This document shows positions 40,301 to 52,600 of a stretch of DNA of 64,000 nucleotides, one piece after another; position 1 is the first letter of the stretch; each line of letters starts with the position of its first letter. The stretch covers positions 17,560,600 to 17,624,599 of the forward strand of contig NC_045150.1 of assembly GCF_008831285.2 (NCBI RefSeq). Reading direction: 5' to 3'. The stretch is from Nymphaea colorata (lineage: Eukaryota; Streptophyta; Magnoliopsida; Nymphaeales; Nymphaeaceae). A program made the position numbers and the translations under genes. The notes beneath the pieces are model-generated. The model was not told where the DNA came from, did no database searches, and worked only from the letters and a program-made list of their open reading frames with translations.

Positions 40301-43300
40301 TTGAGTCGATCCCACCCTCTCCACCATTATCAGGTGATCGTTTTCTTGATCCTCCAATAGTCTATACCTGACGTCAAGGTCCCTTTCCTAACCGCCCACC
40401 AACGTCTTCTCATGAGGTAAGTTCTAATGATAAGACTGACTCAAGAAGAAATGATGACTATTCTGCAGATGATCTACCTATTGCTATTCGCAAGGGCCAG
40501 CAACAGTGCACAAGGCATCCAATTTCTAACTCAGTTTCTATGGACCATTTGAGCACAAGTTTGGTGCAGTTTGATCGAGCTATGGCTAGTCATACTATTC
40601 CGACCTCTCACCACTAAGCCTTATTAGATTCACGATGGAAGCATGCTATGCAGAAAGAAATGGATGCTCTTCTTTCTAGGGAGACTTGGGACTTGGTGGA
40701 CCTACCGTTGAATTGTGATGTTGTTGGCTCCAAATGGGTATTCACCATCAAATATCATTCTGATGGGTCCGTAGAGCGATTCAAAGCTCGTCTTGTGGCT
40801 AAAGTCTATACACAGACTTATGGGGTGGACTTCTTCGAGACGTTCTTGCCTGTGGCACGGTTATGTACTATTCACCTAATTATATCTCTCGCAGTTCAGC
40901 AGGATTGGCCTCTTTTTCAGCTTGATGTGAAAAATGCATTTCTATATGGTGATCTCTCTGAAACAGTCTATATGCAACAACCACCTGGTTTTGAACGACA
41001 GGGTGAGTGTTCCAAGGTATGCAAACTCAAAAAGGCTATCTATGGACTTAAACAAAATCCCCGTGCATGGTTCCATAAGCTAAGAGAGGTTGTCTCTAAA
41101 TGTGGATTTCGAAGATCCCAGCTTGATCACTCGTTGTTTATCAAGCGAGGGACTTCTGGTATAGTGATATTGATTGTATATGTTGATGATATTGTTCTCA
41201 CTGGAGAAAATATTCAAGAGATAGCTCGGATAAAGGAGTTCTTACAAAAACACTTTGTCACAAAAGATCTTGGTCAACTTCGATATTTCCTTGGTATTGA
41301 AGTGGCTCGTAGTAGTAAAGAGATTATGATGTCTCAAAGGAAATATGCTTTTGATCTTCTGCAGGAAACAGGGTTATTGGGAGCCAAACCTGCTACACTT
41401 CCCATGAATCCTCGGATTCATATGCATGATGATGAATCAGAGGCTTTTGACTCTCGTTCTTACAGATCTCTAATTTGACCATCACTCGTCCAGACATCAG
41501 CTTTGCTGTAAATAAGCTTAGTCAATTCATAGGGAAACCTCGGAAAGTTCATTGGGAGGTTGCTTTAATGGTGATAAAATACTTGAAATCAGCCCCGGGA
41601 AAGGGGTTATGGTTCAAAAAAGGAGAATGTGTGGACATAGAAGCATAAAGTGATGCTGATTATGCAGGGTCAGTAAATGATAGAAGATCTACTACAAGTT
41701 TTTGCGTCTTTATTGGTGGGAATCTTATTTCTTGAAGGAGCAACAAAATGTGGTTGCTAGATCGAGTGCCGAGTCTGAATATAGAGATATGGCTCAAAGG
41801 CGGCTGAAATGTCATGGGTCAAATCAGTGCTTGTAGAATTGGGAATTTCAGTGAAACTTCCTATGAAGATGTATTGTGATAACAGAGCCGCTACCTACAT
41901 TGCAAATAACCCTGTTTTTCATGAGAGGACGAAACACATTGAAGTGGATTGCCATTATGTTCGAAACTTGGTCCAAGAAGGAGTCATTAGCACGATCCAC
42001 GTTTCTTCTGAAGATCAAGCAGCTGATATGTTTACTAAAGCTCTTCCCATTGGAGATTTCTTGAGAGGATGTAACAAGCTGAGCATGATTGATATCTATG
42101 CTCCAGCTTGAAGGGGAGTGTTAAAAGTTTTCTAAAGTCAATTTGAGTCTTTCTGAAATATTAGAAAGTAGACAAGGGTCTACTTATTGTTTTCTTATAT
42201 TTTAGTGGACTGAAATTGTAAATATGTAGTCAACGCCCTAATCTCTTTTAAAAGAGATTAGGGTTACGTGAATGACACAAGAAAGTTTCCTCTCTCTCTC
42301 TCACGTCCCTTTCTTCCTCCAATATTCAACACCTTTTATAGTGATATTTTCCTTATAATATCAGGTTCCTTATTTTTTGTGATAAATTGCAATATTTTCA
42401 GAATATTGACAACGTTTATAATTATGGTATATATATACACACACACACACTGCACATGCACCTCAATTTGTCAACAAATGCTGCACCAGCTTCCCCATTT
42501 CCATCTGCATGCATCGGAGATAAGGTTCTATGCTACATAAAGGTAAAGCAATCAGGAAAAACAAAATAAAGGTTGGACATCTATCGATGAGCTGCACTTC
42601 CTTCATACAAATGCCTCTATCTCAGTGAGCTGAGAAATCAAGTATAAAGTTTAAATATAGAATACTAACTAGCTCAACCTTCTTCATCCCATCTAAACAT
42701 TAAGACTTGCTTCTCTTGGCAAACATTCAAATAGTTAAAAATTTTTGCCATTGTGGGACTATTCTTTCATTACATTTCACCTCCAATTCCTCTAGACGTC
42801 GGAGACCTTTTTAGTCTAACACTTATATTTGTGTACTGTCCAGTGAAATTACCTTGTTATGCCCCAGAAGATAGATTAATACGAAGCAACACTTGGCATA
42901 GGTAACCATGCAAAAGAAGCTTATACCAAAATTTACCAAAGGCTGAACAGGTGAAAAAAAGATAATACGTAACCAGAAGGGGAGTGATGCAAGTGGGTCA
43001 AATCCATTCACTCTTGAAGCCAGTACATCCAATCGTCTTTTCTGCACTGACAATAAAAGCCTCGGCAGATTTTGCTAGAATATATGTATATTACATATTT
43101 ATCAATACGCATATTTCAATTATATGCATTTGCATATTATTGAAAGAGAGAGAGAGAGAGTGTGTGTCTATATATATATATATATATAGTCACAAACAAC
43201 GTCTCGGAGTTTTAAACGGCAAGGTTCTTATCGGGTACAATACGGTGGGCTTGAAAAATACGGGAAAAAAGGGAAAAATGATATTTTAAAAAAAAACTAA

Positions 43301-43562
43301 AAATTGGAAAAAATAAAATAAATGAGAAAATAATAACACAAACATCAAAAGATAAGTAGATTTTGCAACAAATAAAAAATAGAAAATGAAAAACAAACTG
43401 TTTGGCATTAAAAAAATAAAAAAATAAAAAAAAGTGAAAAAAACGTGGAAAATACTTTTTTTCGTTTTTCATGTTTTTTAAAAAAATGTGTTTTTTAAAG
43501 TTTTAAACGACATTTCATTTTCTCCCATTTTTTTCGAAAATAACGCATTTTTTGTGACTATG

Positions 43563-43608
<46 letters not shown>

Positions 43609-46600
43609 GAGTCAGTCGTATTAAATGTGAGAAAAACGCGTCGTTTAAAAAAAACGTCAGAAAATAGAAAAAACGTGAAAAAAAATATGTATTATACGCG
43701 TATTATACATGTTTTTTTTGCGTTTTTTCGTATTTTTTATGAGTTTTTATTTTTTATAGTTTTTGGGATTTATTAAATGTTTTAAATTTTTTAAAAATTT
43801 GTCGAGATTTTCCCGTTTTATTCCCAAGATATACAACTTTGCCGTATTATACTCGAAAAATTTCTTGCCATATAATACTCGTACATGTTTTTTGTAACAA
43901 TGATATATATAACAGGAATACAATCTTTTCAATTTTTCATTTGTTAATTTTTACTTTTGTAACTCTTATTCTTTTGCTGCTGCATTGCAGCAATAGACTA
44001 GCCATTGGATAGCTCATTGCTGCTTCCTTTATGAAACAAAGGCAGCTCTTCTTTGTATTTCTCATTTTTGTTATTCTTTCTTGTTTATAAAATAAAGGTT
44101 TACATTCAGTTTTGTGCCTTGGTGCATATCAAGTGTTTGTGAGTTTGGTTCTTTGTTGAACCTATTGTGTCACAAAGACTTGGTGATCATGCCTGTTATT
44201 TTTCAGCTCTTGAAGATCTTTGTCTGCATTTCGCTCATTCACAGCTTCATCATGCTTGATCAACAACGATTGAGCTACAAGCACATAAAAATCCATCAAG
44301 AGGATCACTTGAAGAAAACATGTTTTGTCTTCACAAGCATGCTTTTCCACAAATGTTAACCCTCACCCTCCAAAGTAACAGAGAACAAATATAAACAATA
44401 CTAAAAAAATGTGAATGCCTGTTGAATAGAAAACAGTGAATTAAGTCAAGGGCTAGTTTCCAGGCAACTAGTTCAGAGAGCCAAGAACATAATCCTCAAA
44501 AATTAAGGTGAAAAATTTAAGCTAACAGAAAATTACACGGTCCACATACTGAAATGATCAGTGAGTACTTCTAACATCTTCAGTAATTTGGGATTTGGGG
44601 CACCATGAGATAAGCTTTTCTCCATCAGCATTTTGGCATTCCACAGAGCCTCATTCCTACTCATGAGCTTTGCAAATGTCCTGCATCAGAAAAAAAATGC
44701 ATCAAAGCTACATTTATCCTAAATGACTAGATACACTGTTCAGAAAATCATTTAGAAGGTACCAGTACAAAAAGCATTTCCATATTTATTTAGCAAATAT
44801 CAGAAAAGTTTGAAAATAGAGTTGTTTTTTCATGGCTATCTAACAAAATAAGAGGTGAGGTTCTGATCATTCATGAAAATTCAACACATCTCTTGACTTC
44901 ACTTCCTAAATGGGCTTTGAAGGGGAGCATTGACACACTTCTATGAAATTGTGACTGCTTAACCTGGTTTGGAGCTTAAAGAAGGAAAGACAGTATTATA
45001 GAAGGATAGAGTACAAGGAGTAAATATTAAGCTGATAAATGATAATGGAGAATCATTAGGTAATAGGGAGTGATGGTGCCTAAATTAATGCCGGTGCCTA
45101 AATTAATGCCGGCGCCTAAATTAGGGAGTGACGATGCATAGATTAAATGCATCATAATTTGATACAATTTGGCATGCATTTTCCATTCTTTTAATTGCTA
45201 AGAACCCATGTTAACATTGTTTTTTTCGATAAGAGTTTATGCTTTAAATTTTATTTGAAATAGGGCTAAATGAGGAGAATTATCACATATTTGGTGCATT
45301 GAAGCAGCATTGCAAGAGATCCGGATCCAAATCCAAGGAGTCAAATAAGTTTAAATGCGGACCCAAGCCTTGAACCAAGCACTAGAAGCATATTTAATGC
45401 ATATGTAAAATAGCTCAAAACATGGCTCAATATAGGATAGAAGTATATAGTGAAATTTTGATGTTTTGAGTACTTTTCAAATGTTTATGAGACTTTTTGG
45501 GAAGGGGAAAAAGTAGTTCCAAATTTTCCCTCATGAATAGAATAAGCCCTAGAGGAAAGTTTGGTCTTTTGGCTGACGGCGTTCTATGTCTTCTCCCTTC
45601 CTTCTTCAAGCTTGTGAAAGGGGGTTCTCCACCCAAGAAAATAGGGTTTTCATCCTGGTGAGTCGGTCTCTTCTTCCTCTCTTTTTTTCCATCTCTTTTG
45701 TGTCTTTCCCCTATCTTGGGTATTATTTTTGCAGGTTTGCAGCAGGTTGCAAAGATATCATTGGGTGGAAGTTGGGTTCACATCACCTTTTTTTCCGTGC
45801 AAGTCAGGCTCGCCCTGCACGCACTCCACCTTTTCCCTTCCACTTCTCCTTTTGCCCATGACTTGTTAGGGACTGCACAAGCATCATCCATGATGTGGGA
45901 CATGTGAAGAGCATAGAATCATCCAGCTACAGATCATAGGAGTTGCATGTCAACTCACGCCTTCATCAGAGTATCAATAAAGGTTGGTGTTCTTCTTTTT
46001 CTGTTTTCTTCTAGGATCGTGTGGTGTAGCCTAGAGTCTTTTTCTTGTTTCTGCATTGTAAATTTAGTTCATCATGTTTTGCATTATTTTATTATGTTTC
46101 TCTTCTGATTATCATGCTCAATCACCAATTCTTTGGTCGAATGATGAAGAGAAGGCTGATGAACGGCTTGTGCTGGACTGATCTTCTTCTATGTGCTTTG
46201 GTGTCAATGACTGAATGGCTTGGTAAAGTAGGATGAACAGATTTTCCTCGTAATTATAAAACTGTGTATACTATGTATTTTTTTGTGTATATTTCATATA
46301 CTTAATAATTAATCATTAGAAAGGAGGGGGAAGTTGACGGCAGCCTTATGACTGTCACCTATCTCTCTTCCTTCCAAGACATAGATTTGTTAACTCCTTT
46401 CTGTACATAAATTCTCTACAAGGGTTTGATTTATGAGGTCGCGTTGTGTCCAGAGTAGGATTAGGATCTATTACCATAGAAGTTCACTTAGAATAGGGTC
46501 TGTTTTTATTGATTTTAATTCTGATTTGTTTTGCTTTAGTTCGGCCCTTAGATTCACCACCAACACCTAGTATAGGTGCTGGTTGGTCATGTCATCTGTA

Positions 46601-49600
46601 GCACAGGATTCTCTTTTGATTCATGCATCTGTGCCTTTCATTATCAGTCTTAACATCCAGCATTCATGTTAGTCTGTTTTGTTAACCAGCTGTTATACCT
46701 GTTACATGTATTGTAATAACTAATAACTGTTATATGTATTCTTAGTTTGTTATACTACTGTTAATGTTATAGTACATGTGTTATACCTGTACAGTACTGG
46801 TAGTCTGTTTTGTCATATAACAATACCTGTTATATGTACTGTAATACAATTTGTTATTCCTGTTATATGTATTGTAATACATGTTATACGTCTATACTGT
46901 TACGGACAGTCTGTTATACCTGTTATAAGTATTGCATCAACCTATTATATGTGTTGAATTAGAAGACTTTAAGTTTTTAGGTGGTCCTTTGCAATATTTA
47001 ATAGTTAAGAGTTCTCATAACATTTCTCTATTTTGGTTGATGTTATTTGTATGTCTCTACCTCTGCCCTAATCTATTTATTATTGAGATTAGGGTTAGTG
47101 TTAAAGAAGTTTTTCTCTCTCTAAGACTGCCAGCTATAACATGGTATCAGAGTGGCAATATCCACCCTTCTCTGCCGGCGGCTGACGTGACTTTCCGAAG
47201 ACCTCTTCTCCTCTTTTGTCTCCCATCTCTTCCCACCTTGTTTTCTTCCTCTACCCTTCCTTTCTCTCTTCTCTCTGCTGATCGGGAGATAGTGGAGCAG
47301 CGTGAAAGGGAAGACTAATCACACGTGAGAGGTATGTGTGATTAGGTTCCCAATGTGGATGTAGTGGAGCGTGAGCAACTACGTGAGAGTTGCGTTGGAA
47401 AGTTCTAAGTCAGATCTGGGCTCGTGGAAGAATGGTTGCACGTGGACCATATTCTTATCAGATTTTTTTTTTTTTTGGCTGACTGTGGAAAAGTGGCTGC
47501 AAGTTGGGTATCCTCTTATCAATATTAACATAGACCATATGCATGCATTTAATTAGCTAGTTTACTAACATATATAACTAAGCAACTGTCTTTATGCACA
47601 CATCATTAGGTCACATAGAGGTCTAAGTGCCATCCCTCCATCCTTGTCATCCATGTAAAGATCATGCATCTCATGTATGCCATGTCATAACAAATGACTC
47701 ATAAACGTAAATACACATATCACATATTGCTATCATGTGAGCATGGCATGACATGTCATCACACCATGTCATATACATAATGTCATTCATCCATCATGCT
47801 ATTATCATGCATATACTCATGTAGGCATCACATACAAACATTGGATGTCATCCATCTTACTCTATGTGCATGCATATAGCCATATACATACGAGTGCATT
47901 GAATAGCATGTTAGACACATCATATTAAGTATACACATATCATCCTCATGCATATAGTAGGTGATATCATCTCACATCGACATGCATGACTCATATCATT
48001 ATACCATTATTAGCTAGGCATTCATGCATGTCATTTAACATCTTTTATGCATAGAAACACATGTACCAACATGCATATACATGCATACCAATTACCATGC
48101 TAACTTCATATGCTATGCATGTTGATATGTAGGGTTTATGTATGAATCATGCATCATATCATGTAGTTCGTAACTTCACGTTCTTGACCCCAACTCAATA
48201 CTAAATCTTTTGAATGAGATTGTAATTCCCTAAGTTTCTTGGCACCTTTCCTTGTGTTGCTGAAATTTTTTCTTTAAAGATGGCTTTAAAAACCCTCATT
48301 GTTTCCTGCAACAATAATTTGCATGACAATTATTTATAAGATGCAATTTGACCAATTAATTCTGACCAATGGTTATAATATCAATATATCACGTTTGCAT
48401 CAAATTTTTTTTGTAATTACAATATACCGACAGGAAGTACATCGATAATTACAAAATACATTAAAAAAATTGATCGACACTAAGACATTAACCTCACAGA
48501 CAAACATATTGAAGAAAATGCGACAATAAGATAATATAAAGCAGCATACCCTTGCTGCATTTTCTCTTGCAACATTTCATATGCTGGTCTCGTGCCATGA
48601 CTTGATAACAATTTATGAATGTAGTAAAGGGTGATTAGAACTCCAAAATATCCTTCAACTTCTCCATACTTTGCCTGTGGAAGATTTGCAGGAGGAGATT
48701 GACGAAATTTGTCCCTTGAATTAAGCAACGCACAAGGGCTAAACTGCCAGCAATGATAGAGTTTAAATCATGTTAATCGGCAAAATAATTATGTTGTGCC
48801 ATCAGAGAGCAATTCCTTTCTAGAAAGATGAAACATATAAGCCAAGAAACAGTATTGTCACGACAGGGAAACAAGATATGGTTGGTTGATTTTACTAACT
48901 TGACATGGCTTCAATGAACACATGTAGTAGTCAACGACTACTTAAGCGGAAATAGGTCAAGAGATACTAAGACACTTCATTTTTCTTTTCATAGAAGATA
49001 TAAAATTAAATGAATAATTCTGTGGAGATAATTTTACACAGGCATCTACCTGTCAAGTACATAGATATGGCCATTTCCATCCTTTTCACACAGGCATATC
49101 AGTTTATCTATTATCTAGTAATGCAATTCTTCTCTATCTATGTTCTAGTTCCCCCCACCCCCACCAGTGCAGTTACTATTGCAATTTAATTGATTCTCCT
49201 TTACACAAGTGGATTTCATTTAGTGTTCATTACATAGATAAGCTTTTAAAGGTCTTAACTGGTCATTTCCTATATTTTACCTATATGTGCATAGCTAGTC
49301 CAATTTTCAGACATCAGGGCCAAAATTTTTGTCATCCTTTCTGATCTAGGTCCACATTAACCTTCAACATTGATGTACATATTGATGGCTAAGTTCTTGA
49401 AAGGTTGAACTCTTTCAACTTACTGATTCATGCCCTCTCATTAACCTTTGACATTCAACTACATATTCATTCCAATCTTGGACTCTTGTTATCATCTTTC
49501 TGTCTTCGCCCCTCTCTATTCTTTTCTTAATCTGCTGCATATTGATTTATTTTTCTTTCCACATTCCAGTTTTTCTTTTGCTTATTTTCGTCGAAATCTT

Positions 49601-52600
49601 TCTTCATTTTTTTGTAAAGATTTGGTGGCTACTTCACAAAAATGGCATTGACACAAATCTCAAGAATACCATGTTAATCAAGTTAAAACAAATTCATAAC
49701 ATGTGATAACTAAAAGTGCTTACTCTGGCATTGAGTGTAGTTTATTGAAACTTGAAAGTCAAAGCATTTTCAAACAAATCATATTGAATTTTTTGTATTT
49801 ACAAAAAAGTGTTACAAATTGTTGCTCATGAGTATTTGAAGACCAAGCTCTACTCTACATGTTTCAGAACAATGTAGAACTTGAGGATGTGCATAAGCCT
49901 GGGCCAATAATGAGTCGGGCCCAGGCCGAACCGACATCCAAAACCCAGGCCCAGGCCCAGCCCGACTCTGAAAACCTGAGCCCGGTCCGATTAAATTTAA
50001 AAATATATTTTTAAATAAAAATGTATAAATATAATTAATCATAATAAAATATGATAAATATATATATAAATTAATAAAAATTTTAAAAAATCATTATCGG
50101 GCCCACCCGGGCTTATCGGCCCACCCCGGGTTCCTTTTTTCCGGGCCCGAGTCCGGCCAGGTACCAGGTACCCGGCGGTGGCCCGGCCCGGTGCCCAAGC
50201 TTAGATGTGCATTCAATTAAATAAGGGGCATCTTTGTCCATTCACCTACAGAAATTAGAATTGGTAATATTATTACTTTCATCTGCTTAATGTGCATCCT
50301 ATAATCCTATTGTTCTTCTTGTTTCTAGTGACGTATTTTAGTCTACGTACTAGCAATTTAGTAGTGTTTCTCCACCAAAAAGCTTTTTGGAGGTCATAGC
50401 TGGTTGTGTCCAACTTTCTCACCTTGATTTTAGTGCAGCAGCAGATAGCGTCTGAATTCTACCCCATCCAACAAACACATAACAAAATATTTGCATGCAT
50501 AACAAAAACAGCAATCATTTAGCAGAAAGCACATGGAAAAATTGGCTAGTGTAAAACAGACATACTGTCGAAAGGTCTCTATGTTGCAGCACCCCAAGTG
50601 CACAAAGTCTAGAGACAAGTGGTTGTATAGCTTCCAGAAGCAAGTTATTTATTCTAACTGCATCATTGCTCATAGCAACCTGATAAAAAACCCAGCCAGA
50701 AATAGTATAAAAGATGGAGAAACCCTGTAATTAAGAGATAATGAATGGTTGGAGAAAAAAATTATGACTACAAACCTCTATTAGTTCCAATTGTCTGTCA
50801 TGCATATATTTTTTGACATCATTGTCACTTTCATTCCGGTACTCAAGGACAGAAATCTGAAGGTTATCAATGACATTCTGAACAGTATGCTTTTTTGCTG
50901 AAAATTGCAGATAGGTAGTAAAAACAGTAAACTTGACAGGAACAAGGAAGAGGAGGAGAGGTTTGCAATGGTAGAGAAGGAAAATATAGGAGATCTTACA
51001 GCCAGGTGTTGCTGTTAATGCTAATATCCTTACTTGGACAGGGACAGCCATCAACTGCAACATGAGCCACACCAAGATTTACATTTTTTACAAAAACTGA
51101 ATCTTTTACAAATCAGTGGGTCAACTAAGAAGCACCTCACGAACTGCAGTACAGTAAGAATAGTTTCCCATTGCACGATGTGCTTCATCAATCACCAAAC
51201 ATACAAACTCTGTCACTAGGCACCTTCCTGAAAGCAAACTCAGATTACATTCCTGAGAAAGTTATTGACAAAAGAGACAGGAGGTATTATTATGTATTAG
51301 TATTAATTGTCATTAGTGATTTTCATTCTAGTATAATAGTGAGATGCAATAGAGTTTCAAGGTTCGGCATTTATGATTCTGCAGAAAAGGATGGGGAAGA
51401 CTTTGCAGAAAAAGATGGGGAAGACTTATGCAGCAGGTGCATACATACCTAGATATATCAACAAGCAAACAGATGAGAAACAATAAGAGAAGTTGAATTG
51501 ACAAATGCAGGGATAAGCACAAATTGATGGAGTTCTACACAAACTTTATCCAGACAATAATAACTGAAAACAATCCACAGACAACGAATCTATGCATGTC
51601 TGTCTGTATATGAGAGACACATTTCACGATTAACAACAGCTCCAAAAGATGCAGGAGCAGCTATATTTGATTTGGGCTTATGAGCACCATATTTCTTTAT
51701 AGCCTGACATTTCAACCATCTGTCAAGCTTGAATAAGAGAATAACTTTTCTGCACAATTCTTAAACCTTCCAGTTTAATCCACAAAAACCAATTGAGGAC
51801 CTCAGAAGGATAAGTATATATGTTGCATAAATAGGTAGACATAGTAGTTCATATTTTGGCAATAGATGCACACCAAAAGCTGTCTTTGGTAGGTTCATCT
51901 CTTTTGGCCATCACCACCTTATGTCCTTTGAAAGGTCAACCAAAGAGACTTCTGGTGTTGAATAGTATCATTTTTTCTTATTAACATGTCCTTTGGTTTT
52001 TTTTTTTTTTGGGTATGTAATTCTGATTGAGAATATTTATCCAACGAACTTACCTGAATGCCTATGCTATACCTAACATATGAAGGTTTATGGAATTATA
52101 ATTGAGAATATTTATGCAACAAAATGACTTGAATGCTATAGCAATTCATGAGCTTAGCAAACATGTGCACACATGGAAGTGAAATGCAGACACAACAAGA
52201 AACAATGTCACATGGATCGAATATGTCACCACACCTGACCCAACTTAGGTATGCAGGTAGAGGTGCAGTATTGGGTGTGGCTATTTGTATTTGCAATTCT
52301 ATGTATTTGAGACTGTATTTCAACAACTTATATTGCCAGAGACTGTATCTAGGATAGGATATGGGACAATGATCAACCATGATATGTATGAAGTAGGTGT
52401 CACAAATATTGTGTTTTTAAAGAAAAAAATCAGGTGAAAAACATAAAAAGGCATGCCTTTTTGGAAAAGACACCAAAAAATAAAAAAAATGCGAAAACAG
52501 CACATTTTTTCATGTTTTTTTTCCTTGTTTCCTATTACCGCAAATGAAATTATTTTGCATGTGAGCAATTCTTTTAAAAGTTGCAAAGGATGCAAAATTG

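Larger units (their letters stand above)
34100..42331 (+). mobile_element. copia element C, split by a hAT element
   Basis: LTRs 34100-34351 and 42119-42331. Target duplication CCTTT at 34095-34099 and 42332-42336. PBS TGGTATTAGAGC at 34352. PPT GAAGGGGAG before 42119. Excluding the (TC)n run, the LTRs differ by about 3 substitutions and 2 indels, so it is younger than E. It carries protease, integrase, RT (YVDD) and RNase H, but most of gag is missing. Integrase is interrupted at 36355-39882. Antisense to FANCM. Confidence 0.92.
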
